From Lysobacterales bacterium (lineage in GTDB: Bacteria > Pseudomonadota > Gammaproteobacteria > Xanthomonadales > Xanthomonadaceae): DNA of 14,874 nt. Under the pieces are notes generated by a model. That model ran no database searches, was not told the origin of the DNA, and saw only the letters and a program-made list of their open reading frames with translations. The DNA lies in assembly GCA_020442545.1 (NCBI GenBank), contig JAGRJX010000212.1, forward strand, positions 1 to 14,874, in the 5' to 3' direction. Positions 1 to 5,895 of this stretch are shown here, piece by piece. Within the stretch, counting starts at the first letter, position 1. Each line of letters opens with the position of its first letter. A program made the translations under genes and the position numbers.

Positions 1-1084
1 CGAGCTTGTCGCGGCAGAAGTCTTCGGATTCCCAGGCCTTCAGCGTGCACAGCACCTGGGCGGCGAAAGCTTCGTGGATTTCGTAGAAGTCGAAGTCCTG
101 CAGCGTGAGATTGTTGCGGGCCAATAGCTGGGCCACGGCCCAGGCCGGCGCCATCAGCAGGCCTTCGCCGTGCACGAAATCGACGGCGGCAACCTGTGAA
201 TCGACCAGGTAGGCCATCGGTTCATGGCCGTGCGCCTTGGCCCAGTCGTCGCTGGCCAGCAGCGCGGCGGAGGCGCCGTCGGTCAGCGGCGTGGAGTTGC
301 CGGCGGTCAGCGTGCCCTTGCCGGAGATCTTGTCGAAGGCCGGCTTCAACGTGCCCAGCTTCTCCAGCGTGGTGTCGGCGCGCAGGATGTTGTCGCGGTC
401 CAGGCCACGGAACGGCACCACCAGATCGCGGAAGAAACCGGATTCGTAGGCCGCAGCGGCATGCTGGTGACTGGCATAGGCCAGCGCGTCCTGATCCTCG
501 CGGCTGATGCCCCATTCCTTGGCCATCATTTCGCAGTGGTCGCCCATGGACTTGCCGGTGCGCGGCTCGGCCACGCCCGGAAACTCCGGCTTCAGCTCGC
601 GCGGACGGAAGCCTTTCCACGCCTTCAAGCGGCCGCCGAAGCTGCGCGCCGCCGCCATGCGCAGGATGCGCCGGCGCAGCGACTTGCCGTAGACGATGGG
701 CACGTCGGAGGTGGTGTCGGAGCCGCCGCCGATGCCAGCATCGATCTGGCCCAGCGCGATCTTGTTGCCGACGGTGATGACGCTGTCGAGGCTGGTGCCG
801 CAGGCGCGCTGCAGGGTGATACCCGGGGTTTCCGGCGACAGGCCCGAGGACAGCGTGGCCTCGCGGCCGAGGTTCCAGTCCGAGCTGTGCTTGATCACCG
901 CGCCCATGGCGACTTCGCCCAGCTTCTCGCCGTGCAGGCCGTACTGCTCCACCAGCGCGCCCAGCGTGCGGATCGACATGCCCAGGTTGCCGACGTCCGA
1001 ATAGGCCGTGTTGTTGCGGCAGAAGGGGATGCGGACGCCGCCGAGGATGGCGACGGGCTTGCGGGCGGGGAGCTTGGTCTTCAT
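1..1084 (-). CDS. acetyl-CoA C-acyltransferase (FadI-type thiolase), 3' end cut by the window edge
   Basis: The minus-strand frame opens at ATG 1084 and stays open to the window edge, giving 361 residues of a protein normally about 430 long. Thiolases condense two acyl-CoA molecules or cleave 3-ketoacyl-CoA in fatty acid beta-oxidation in the cytoplasm. The start of the protein (ILGGVRIPFCR) is typical. The nucleophilic cysteine is Cys95 in LQRACGTSLDS. The loop GNSTPLTDGASA follows, and near the edge comes IHEAFAAQ, the HEAF form of the thiolase motif seen in FadI and trifunctional-protein beta subunits. The second catalytic region (GHP and the C-terminal cysteine) lies beyond base 1. The gene is 110 bp downstream of the acyltransferase gene on the same strand, so the two may be co-transcribed, though the gap could also hold a separate promoter. 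The family is certain; the choice between a beta-oxidation and a biosynthetic role is not. Confidence 0.93.
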   Translation of the reverse strand, partial: MKTKLPARKPVAILGGVRIPFCRNNTAYSDVGNLGMSIRTLGALVEQYGLHGEKLGEVAMGAVIKHSSDWNLGREATLSSGLSPETPGITLQRACGTSLDSVITVGNKIALGQIDAGIGGGSDTTSDVPIVYGKSLRRRILRMAAARSFGGRLKAWKGFRPRELKPEFPGVAEPRTGKSMGDHCEMMAKEWGISREDQDALAYASHQHAAAAYESGFFRDLVVPFRGLDRDNILRADTTLEKLGTLKPAFDKISGKGTLTAGNSTPLTDGASAALLASDDWAKAHGHEPMAYLVDSQVAAVDFVHGEGLLMAPAWAVAQLLARNNLTLQDFDFYEIHEAFAAQVLCTLKAWESEDFCRDKL

Positions 1085-1194
1085 TGCTGGGCGCGTTCCA
1101 TACTCGGGCGTCGGGTGGGACCGCTATCGTACCGCATCGCCTGTTTCCAACTCGGTTCTCCCCGGGTCATTGGCCGCCACGGTTGCTGACGGGT

Positions 1195-2127
1195 TCAGCG
1201 TCGCGGGCCGGTTGGCGCGTCATGGCGGTGCGCGGCGCGGATGGCGGCGGCATCGGCCAGCCACTGCGGCCACTGCGGCCAGAAATGCCAGGCACCGGGA
1301 TCGCTGCGGATCAGCCGGTCAAGTTGTCCGGCAAACCAGTTGAGTTCGGCTTCCGGATCAGTGACGCGGCGCGCGGGCTCGACATGCAGCGTGCGCCGGC
1401 CCTTTTCGTCCAGCGTCACCCAGTACGGCACCACCGGCACGTCCAGCGCGTGGGCGAGATCGAGCAGGCCGCAGGGCAGCGTGGCCGGCTGGCCCAGCAG
1501 CGTCACCGGCAGTTGTCGCGACGGCACCAACTGCGGCGGGATGTCGAGCAGGCCCATCACAAGCTTGCCCTCCTCCAGCGCCGACACCAGCTTGGGTCGG
1601 ATCTTCGGACGGAACGCTGACGGTGCACCGGCGGAGCGGTCCATCTCGGCCCAGCGCCAGCGTGCGTAGTGCAACTCGATCGTGCGGCCGGCGAACATGC
1701 TGTCTTCGAACGGCGCGGCGATCACCACCGTGCGCAGCCCGGCGCGCTGGGCATCACGCAGCATCCACATGCCGTTGCCGTAGTGGAAGCTCACGGCGAT
1801 GAACGGGCCTTTTGCCGGCCATTCGCCCTCGCGGCGGAAATGCCCGGCAGGTGCTTTGTCCACCGGCGTGCGACGCGCCAGGTACAGGTCGGCGGCATCC
1901 AGCAGACGCACCAGCCGCAGGCGGCGACGCAGCGCGGTCTCGTCCTGACCGGGAATCGCGTCCATGGCCGGGCGCACCGATGCCTCGATCTGCGCACCGA
2001 ACAGCCAGCGCGAGCGGCTCAGCAGCCGATACACCCATAGCGCCGCGCGCCACGGCAGCAGCGATGGCAGGCCGGGCGCCAGCATCATCTGGATGAAGTC
2101 ACGGATTTCGCGGCGCGGGCGGGCCAT
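1195..2127 (-). CDS. LpxL/HtrB-like lysophospholipid acyltransferase family protein
   Basis: This 310-residue protein belongs to the family that adds secondary acyl chains to lipid A at the inner membrane. Evidence includes a hydrophobic N-terminus with clustered basic residues (about 13-45), the acyltransferase block around SFHYGNGMW (113-121), the acceptor-side segment LEEGKLVMGLLDIPP (184-198), VTLLGQPATLPCG (208-220) followed by DVPVVPYW, and the C-terminal PGAWHFWPQWPQW. The canonical motif is His-X4-Asp/Glu, but here His115 is followed five residues later by Met120, so the acidic partner is absent at that place. The longer open frame reaching 2571 overlaps the divergent gene and is arginine-rich and low in complexity, so ATG 2127 is the better start; its ribosome site is weak. 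The C-terminal tail after 290 is alanine/arginine-rich. Substrate is unknown: lipid A, an ornithine lipid or another glycolipid are all possible. Confidence 0.85.
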   Translation of the reverse strand: MARPRREIRDFIQMMLAPGLPSLLPWRAALWVYRLLSRSRWLFGAQIEASVRPAMDAIPGQDETALRRRLRLVRLLDAADLYLARRTPVDKAPAGHFRREGEWPAKGPFIAVSFHYGNGMWMLRDAQRAGLRTVVIAAPFEDSMFAGRTIELHYARWRWAEMDRSAGAPSAFRPKIRPKLVSALEEGKLVMGLLDIPPQLVPSRQLPVTLLGQPATLPCGLLDLAHALDVPVVPYWVTLDEKGRRTLHVEPARRVTDPEAELNWFAGQLDRLIRSDPGAWHFWPQWPQWLADAAAIRAAHRHDAPTGPRR

Positions 2128-2225
2128 ACAGGAAGGTGTTCGGGCAGGGCCAGCCACAATGCGCGATGCCTTGGCGGCGCGCAACGTCGGAGAGCCAGCG
2201 CGTTGCCGCGTGGCATCATGCGCGG

Positions 2226-3110
2226 ATGACGTCACCTTCCTCGATTTCCCTGCTGCTGGCGCTGGAACGCAGTCCGCAAAGCATCGCACCGGCACGCGAC
2301 GTGCTGTCGCTGACGCAGGCATCCGCACTGGTGCAGAAGATCGCCGACGACCTGCTGCGCCTGCATCCGGGCATCGACGCGCTCGACCTCGCCGCCGCCG
2401 CGATCCTGTTCGATCCCGCACAACTGCTGCGACCGCGCTGGCCGCTGGATGCCGCGCTGACCGAACTGGTGTCGCGCGCGCCGGGTTCTGCTGAAGCCGG
2501 CGGTGGCCGGCTGTTGGCCTTCGGTGGCGAGAACCATGCTTACCCGACACCTGCGCTGACGCCGGACACACGCCTCGGGCAAGGCCCGCTGCTGTTGATC
2601 CCGCTGCGACTGAGCGGTGATGTCGAGCGGGTTGCTCGTTTCACCGACGCGCTGGAGGCGACGCTGTTCGACCAAGGCATGGCCGGTGCCGGCACGGCGT
2701 TGCTGGCACAGGAAGCTTTCGGCATCGAGCTCGAACACGCCCGCTACCTCACCCGGCACGACCTCTGCGCGATGACCGCCATGCAGTACGAACACGCCGG
2801 CATCGGCGCGCTGTGGCCGCTGATCGAAACTGCACTGTACGAGCCCGATGCCGACGACAGCCTCGACGTCGATGACCTGCCGCCGCTGCGGCGCATGGGC
2901 GAAGTGCTGTGGCTGGGTGAGCTTGACGAAGCTGACCTGCGGCCGCGACTGACGCGGGTGTTCGATGATGCATCGATGCTGGAATCAGCCTTGCGCCGAT
3001 GGCCGGCGCGGATGGCGCAGGTTGAGGCCGTGCTGGCTGCGCACGGGCTGAATCCGCAACGGATGCCGTTGGATGCGGGGCAGCGGTTGGACGCTATTTC
3101 GTTAGCGTGA
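2226..3110 (+). CDS. conserved-looking protein of unknown function
   Basis: I do not recognise this 294-residue protein. The frame is clearly coding: codon third positions are strongly G/C and the composition is balanced, rich in Ala, Leu and acidic residues. It has no signal peptide, no obvious membrane segment and a single cysteine. An N-terminal helical region (SLTQASALVQKIADDLLRLHP) leads into a stretch with GGENHAYPTPALTP. After the midpoint come helical segments including FTDALEATLFDQGMAGAG, and an acidic run (EPDADDSLDVDDLPP) near residue 215. I chose ATG 2226 rather than the upstream in-frame ATG at 2136 because the upstream part is basic, reads like non-coding DNA and would nearly touch the divergent acyltransferase start. 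No good Shine-Dalgarno sequence precedes 2226. It is divergent from the acyltransferase gene (98 bp between starts). A soluble cytoplasmic protein is likely. Confidence 0.75.
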   Translation: MTSPSSISLLLALERSPQSIAPARDVLSLTQASALVQKIADDLLRLHPGIDALDLAAAAILFDPAQLLRPRWPLDAALTELVSRAPGSAEAGGGRLLAFGGENHAYPTPALTPDTRLGQGPLLLIPLRLSGDVERVARFTDALEATLFDQGMAGAGTALLAQEAFGIELEHARYLTRHDLCAMTAMQYEHAGIGALWPLIETALYEPDADDSLDVDDLPPLRRMGEVLWLGELDEADLRPRLTRVFDDASMLESALRRWPARMAQVEAVLAAHGLNPQRMPLDAGQRLDAISLA

Positions 3111-3189
3111 TGTGGGGTCGTTGGCGGACGACTGGCCGCTTTCTTGGATCAAGAGCTTTCGACATCCGCTTCGCGGCTGCCGAGCTACT

Positions 3190-3211
3190 TTTCTTTGCTT
3201 GTCCAAAGAAA
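3190..3211. repeat. perfect 8-bp stem-loop TTTCTTTG/CAAAGAAA
   Basis: TTTCTTTG (3190-3197) and CAAAGAAA (3204-3211) pair fully around a six-base loop (CTTGTC). The stem is A/T-rich in an otherwise G+C-rich repeat. It lies 80 bases beyond the stop of the 2226-3110 gene, so it could act as part of its 3' region, but there is no T-run straight after the stem and a terminator role is not shown. Confidence 0.6.
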
Positions 3212-3272
3212 GAGTAGCCAAAAGAAACGACACCCGAAGTCCGCGTGGCGGCGATGAAGCCGTTGCCACCTC

Positions 3273-3290
3273 ACGCGACGGTAGTCGCGT
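3273..3290. repeat. 7-bp hairpin ACGCGAC-GGTA-GTCGCGT (unit A)
   Basis: This is a perfect 7-bp stem with loop GGTA. The related hairpin at 3477-3494 has ACGCGGC/GCCGCGT, where an A-T pair has become a G-C pair and the loop is unchanged. The sequence after it (CGTTCGAGCTGCG) also resembles that of unit B (CGTTCGACCTCCG), showing that the two units share an origin. Confidence 0.6.
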
Positions 3291-3407
3291 TCGAGCTGCG
3301 TTGCTCGGAACCCGGCGGCCGGCGCGAACTCGGCCTTTGTTGCCTGCGCATCCAGCTCCGGCAGCAAAGCCCGGCCTTCGCCCTCCATGGCTTCGGCGCT
3401 CGTCGGG

Positions 3408-3430
3408 GCGAAGCAGTGCTTCGCCTTTCT
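3408..3430 (+). terminator. terminator-like hairpin at the outer end of the left repeat
   Basis: GCGAAGC (3408-3414) and GCTTCGC (3418-3424) form a 7-bp stem with loop AGT, followed on the plus strand by a pyrimidine run CTTTCTCCTCCTC. This could end transcription arriving from the 2226-3110 gene about 300 bases upstream. The run is not uniform T, so this is only a structural suggestion. Confidence 0.3.
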
Positions 3431-3524
3431 CCTCCTCGCCCATGGCCTCAAACAAACACGCCTTTCCCCGCCCCTCACGCGGCGGTAGCCGCGTTCGACC
3501 TCCGCTACTCGGCGCTCCCACGGG
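3409..3524. repeat. 116-bp inverted repeat, left copy
   Basis: The reverse complement of 3409-3524 matches 4973-5088 at 112 of 116 positions with no gaps. All four differences are transitions. The copy begins with a CGAAGC-AGT-GCTTCG palindrome, carries the hairpin ACGCGGC-GGTA-GCCGCGT (3477-3494), and ends in GCGCTCCCACGGG. It marks the left border of the lower-G+C segment. Confidence 0.9.
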
Positions 3525-3543
3525 CAATTGGGCGGAGCATCAA

Positions 3544-4620
3544 CTACTCGCAAGCAAGTCGATTGACGGTTGTGAGGCGATTCCAGTCGCGCTCCCCGGA
3601 CCCGGTAGGAAGGCCGTTGATGCTGTGGGTTGCCTCGTAGGTGAAATGCAGTGAATTGCAGTTCGGGAACGAAATCGTGATGTTGCCCCAGTCGAGATTA
3701 GTCAAGTCTGCTGAATCGAAGTCACCCGCCAGCCCGCCTCCGTACCTTGAGGAAAGGGGTATCGTGACTTCAGTATCCCCCGGCGAGAACGGCGCAGCGC
3801 CCACCAACCAGAATGCATAACCAGCCGAGTCAAAGGTGTACCAGGTGACGACCGCCAACAACGTTTCGCCAGCTTCAATTACCTCCAGCAGCATGCCTTC
3901 GCCAGAATGTTCCGGATCGTAGTAGCTTCCGGTGAGATATCCCGAAAGCGGCATGTCGCCAAGCGGAGGGTAATCGGCCGCGTCGAAAGGATCGACCATC
4001 GTTGCATTTATGACAATGGGACCTAACGGGTACTGCGCGCCGATGCCGAACAGATTGTTGAGATTCGGTGCGCGTAGTGTGGCTTCTGCAATTTCAAGAA
4101 CGAAAGTTATCGCTCCAGACGGAGGGATGATGAAGCTGGTTGTTCCTTGCACCAAAGTGTTGGGTTCAGTCGCCAGCCGAAAATAGATAGCGTCTTCGTC
4201 TTCTTGCTCACCATCCCCATCGTCTTGGACTCCGACGAACGTAGGCATCGTTAGAAACTCTAGTGGCGTGCCTTCAATAGTGACGAGGATTACCGCCTTG
4301 CTCTCGCTACATGGAGCCCGCCAGATAGTCAGATCCACCGGTTTAGTCGAGCCGTCTAGAGCCGAGATGAACCCCAGCGTTCCAGAAAGTTGCGGCCCTG
4401 ATGGGTTGATAGGCAGCGGCAACGTCAAACAGCTTGGCGGATAAGCCCGCTTCGGATTGGTGATATAGCGGTTGTTTGATACAGCCATCTTGGAGTCGGC
4501 GGACATGGTCTTCATCATGGCGTCGTTCGTCCAAGCGAACGGCAACTCGGCAGCCGAAATCACAGGCGACGCTAGGCAAGCCAAAACCACGCACAAAACG
4601 GACGTTACTGTTCTACTCAT
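3544..4620 (-). CDS. secreted protein of unknown function in the repeat-bounded cassette
   Basis: This 358-residue protein has a signal peptide (basic MSR, then a hydrophobic core to about residue 20, with a likely signal peptidase I site SAA|E after residue 24). The mature part appears to have two regions. Residues about 60-220 are beta-rich and contain a very acidic stretch (DDGDGEQEDED, 133-143). Residues about 225-358 resemble a domain I associate with secreted proteins of xanthomonads, with LTGSYYDPEHSGEGMLLEV followed by a WYTFDSAGYAFWLVG-type strand pair and a WGNITISFPNCNSLHFTY end. Four cysteines (64, 104, 321, 357) could form disulfides. ATG 4620 is preferred over 4644 because GGGAG lies seven bases before it and the signal peptide then starts cleanly. 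The stop is 20 bp from the left repeat. G+C content is visibly lower than in the neighbours. No enzymatic motif is seen. Confidence 0.85.
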   Translation of the reverse strand: MSRTVTSVLCVVLACLASPVISAAELPFAWTNDAMMKTMSADSKMAVSNNRYITNPKRAYPPSCLTLPLPINPSGPQLSGTLGFISALDGSTKPVDLTIWRAPCSESKAVILVTIEGTPLEFLTMPTFVGVQDDGDGEQEDEDAIYFRLATEPNTLVQGTTSFIIPPSGAITFVLEIAEATLRAPNLNNLFGIGAQYPLGPIVINATMVDPFDAADYPPLGDMPLSGYLTGSYYDPEHSGEGMLLEVIEAGETLLAVVTWYTFDSAGYAFWLVGAAPFSPGDTEVTIPLSSRYGGGLAGDFDSADLTNLDWGNITISFPNCNSLHFTYEATHSINGLPTGSGERDWNRLTTVNRLACE

Positions 4621-4656
4621 TGCAAGTCTCCCTATCAGTTCCACCCCCGGAACAAG

Positions 4657-4681
4657 CGATTACAGTGTTTTCATGTAATCG
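4657..4681. promoter_or_regulatory. perfect inverted repeat, candidate operator between the divergent cassette genes
   Basis: CGATTACA (4657-4664) and TGTAATCG (4674-4681) are exact reverse complements separated by nine bases. Each arm reads TGTAAT outward, five of six matches to a sigma-70 -10 box: one faces the secreted-protein gene (about 38 bases to its start) and the other faces the XRE gene (about 46 bases). A dimeric repressor bound here could cover both -10 elements, so the XRE protein next door is the obvious candidate ligand. Binding is inferred, not shown. Confidence 0.6.
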
Positions 4682-4725
4682 TGTAGTGCAACTTAGCTTC
4701 GTGACCGCCCAGTGGCAAGGCGGTC

Positions 4726-4992
4726 ATGGCCAAGACGATCTATCGCGATGAATACCGGCAGCTTGTTGATCAGCTGCGGGAGAAGCGGGAAGCCCTTGGC
4801 ATCTCGCAGGCCGAGCTTGCGCGTCGTCTTGACCGTAACCAGCAGTGGGTCAGCCTCATGGAGCGCGGCAGCAGGCGGCTGGATGTGATTGAGTTTGTCG
4901 AAGTGTGTGTTGCGCTTGGCAGCAATCCAATCAGCCTGATTCGAGACATCGCCAAGTCTTTTGATCCTGAATCCCGTGGGAGCGCCGAGTAG
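4726..4992 (+). CDS. XRE-family helix-turn-helix regulator
   Basis: This 88-residue protein is almost entirely one Cro/C1-type DNA-binding domain. The opening helix is LVDQLREKREALG (13-25), the helix-turn-helix is SQAELARRLDRNQQWVSLMERG (27-48, read as two pieces, SQAELARRL and RNQQWVSLMERG), and a closing helical part runs to about residue 75. It is probably a dimeric cytoplasmic repressor. ATG 4726 has AAGG five bases upstream. It is divergent from the secreted-protein gene with an inverted repeat in the shared 105-bp region, which suggests autoregulation and control of the neighbour. Residues 83-88 (SRGSAE) and the TAG stop are encoded by the right-hand 116-bp repeat, so the native C-terminus may have been replaced when the repeat joined. 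No partner resembling a toxin is adjacent, so a toxin-antitoxin role is not supported. Confidence 0.88.
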   Translation: MAKTIYRDEYRQLVDQLREKREALGISQAELARRLDRNQQWVSLMERGSRRLDVIEFVEVCVALGSNPISLIRDIAKSFDPESRGSAE

Positions 4993-5088
4993 CGGAGGTC
5001 GAACGCGGCTATCGCCGCGTGAGGGGCGGGGAAAGGCGCGCTTGTTTGAGGCCATGGGCGAGGAGGAGGAAGGCGAAGCACTGCTTCG
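4973..5088. repeat. 116-bp inverted repeat, right copy
   Basis: Inverted copy of 3409-3524 (112 of 116 identical). It encodes the last six codons and stop of the XRE gene at its inner end, carries the hairpin ACGCGGC-TATC-GCCGCGT (5003-5020), and ends with the CGAAGC-ACT-GCTTCG palindrome, six bases before the stop codon of the ABC permease gene. Confidence 0.9.
5074..5088 (-). terminator. terminator-like hairpin just after the ABC permease gene
   Basis: CGAAGC (5074-5079) and GCTTCG (5083-5088) pair around ACT. Read on the minus strand, the stem starts six bases after the permease stop codon and is followed by a pyrimidine-rich CCTTCCTCCTCCTC tract. This is a plausible but weak end for the ABC operon. 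The same palindrome ends the left repeat copy. Confidence 0.35.
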
Positions 5089-5094
5089 TCGTGA

Positions 5095-5895
5095 CTAACT
5101 CCTCAACCCGATCCCCCGCCGCAGCAGGAAAATCCCCAGCGCCGACAGCGCCACCACGAATGCCAGCATCAGCGCGTAGGCGACGCCCACCGGCACGTCG
5201 CTGACGCCAAGCAGGCCGTAACGGAAGGCGTTGACCATGTAGAAGATCGGGTTGGCGTGGGTCAGGGCTTCCGCCCAGTCCGGCAGCAGACTGACCGAAT
5301 AGAACACGCCGCCCAGGTAGGTCAGCGGGGTCAGGATGAAGGTCGGGACGATGGCGATGTCGTCGAATTTGCGCGCCAGCGCGGCATTGACGAAGCCGGC
5401 CAGCGCAAAGATCGTCGCGCCCAGCAGCACCGTGGTGATCGTGACCAGCGGATGCGGCATGCGTACCGGCGTGAACAGCATGGCAATGCCCAGCACGATG
5501 GTGCCGACCAGCAGTCCGCGCAGCACGGCACCAGCCACGTAGCCGGTGAGGATTACCCAGTTCGGCATCGGGCTGACCAGCAGTTCCTCGACGTGGCGGC
5601 CGAACTTGGCGCCGAAAAACGACGAGCTGATGTTGCCGTAGGCATTCTGGATGATCGACATCATCACCAGGCCAGGCACGATGAAGTCCATGTAGGTGAA
5701 GCCGCCCATGTCGCCGATGCGACTGCCGATCAGGCTGCCGAAGATCAGGAAGTACAGGGTCATGGTGATCGCCGGCGGCACCAGCGTCTGCGGCCAGATG
5801 CGCAGGATGCGCACGGTCTCCCGACGGGCCACGGTGTACAACGCGATGAGGTTTGCCCGGGCGACATGGACGCCGTCGGCGCTGGCCTTGCTCAT
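5095..5895 (-). CDS. yadH: ABC-2 type exporter permease, YadH-like
   Basis: This 266-residue inner-membrane protein shows about six hydrophobic segments, typical of ABC-2 permeases, the membrane half of a drug, lipid or polysaccharide exporter. Stretches such as WPQTLVPPAITMTLYFLIFG, IGSRIGDMGGFTYMDFIVPG and SFFGAKFGRHVEELLVSP, and the segment LTPLTYLGGVFYSVSLLP, closely parallel E. coli YadH as I recall it, as does the ending RGIGLRS. The start ATG 5895 overlaps the ATPase stop by four bases (ATGA), so the genes are translationally coupled. The substrate of the YadGH family is not established. The stop codon lies only six bases from the right 116-bp repeat, and the protein end appears intact. 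Confidence 0.93.
   Translation of the reverse strand: MSKASADGVHVARANLIALYTVARRETVRILRIWPQTLVPPAITMTLYFLIFGSLIGSRIGDMGGFTYMDFIVPGLVMMSIIQNAYGNISSSFFGAKFGRHVEELLVSPMPNWVILTGYVAGAVLRGLLVGTIVLGIAMLFTPVRMPHPLVTITTVLLGATIFALAGFVNAALARKFDDIAIVPTFILTPLTYLGGVFYSVSLLPDWAEALTHANPIFYMVNAFRYGLLGVSDVPVGVAYALMLAFVVALSALGIFLLRRGIGLRS

Larger units (their letters stand above)
3111..3408. repeat. hairpin-rich intergenic repeat DNA (outer part, next to the cassette)
   Basis: There is no credible gene here. The open frames on both strands are arginine-, proline- and serine-rich and have no ribosome sites. The stretch contains a TTTCTTTG/CAAAGAAA hairpin (3190-3211) and a unit resembling the inverted repeat copy at 3409-3524, so it looks like two diverged tandem units of about 205 bases. 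From memory, similar TTTCTTTG...CAAAGAAA intergenic sequences are frequent in xanthomonad genomes; I could not confirm this by search. Confidence 0.7.
3409..5088. mobile_element. candidate acquired two-gene cassette bounded by 116-bp inverted repeats
   Basis: The segment between the repeats (3525-4972, 1448 bp) holds one divergent gene pair. By rough count it is about 50-60% G+C, while neighbouring genes look close to two-thirds. It sits between convergent genes and contains no transposase or integrase, and no target-site duplication is visible outside the repeats. Calling it mobile is inference from the inverted repeats, the composition and the position; homologous repeats inserted independently on either side would look similar. 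Confidence 0.45.

Noticed and set aside
1085..1194. Separate promoter for the thiolase gene (TTGGAA ... GATAGC on the minus strand)
   Set aside because: The -10 candidate matches only three of six positions, so it cannot be told from chance.
3102..3527. Open frame of 141 codons on the minus strand (and overlapping frames on both strands to 3654) that could be annotated as hypothetical genes
   Set aside because: They lie in repeat DNA, are rich in Arg, Pro, Gly and Ser, have no ribosome site, and the frames differ between repeat copies. They are most likely artefacts of the hairpin-rich repeat.
3590..4620. Lipobox in the secreted protein (VLACLAS)
   Set aside because: Leucine at -2 and a good signal peptidase I site further on (SAA|E) make an ordinary secreted protein more likely than a lipoprotein.
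4726..4992. Antitoxin of a toxin-antitoxin pair with the divergent gene as toxin
   Set aside because: The partner is a 358-residue exported protein with a signal peptide and is divergent, not a small co-directional toxin. Nothing in the sequence supports toxicity.
3409..5088. Integron gene cassette with attC-like sites
   Set aside because: The repeats are inverted relative to each other rather than direct, and I see no RYYYAAC/GTTRRRY core pair. The hairpins are short and perfect, unlike attC.
3409..5088. Classical insertion sequence or composite transposon
   Set aside because: No transposase gene or fragment is present in any frame, and I see no flanking target duplication.
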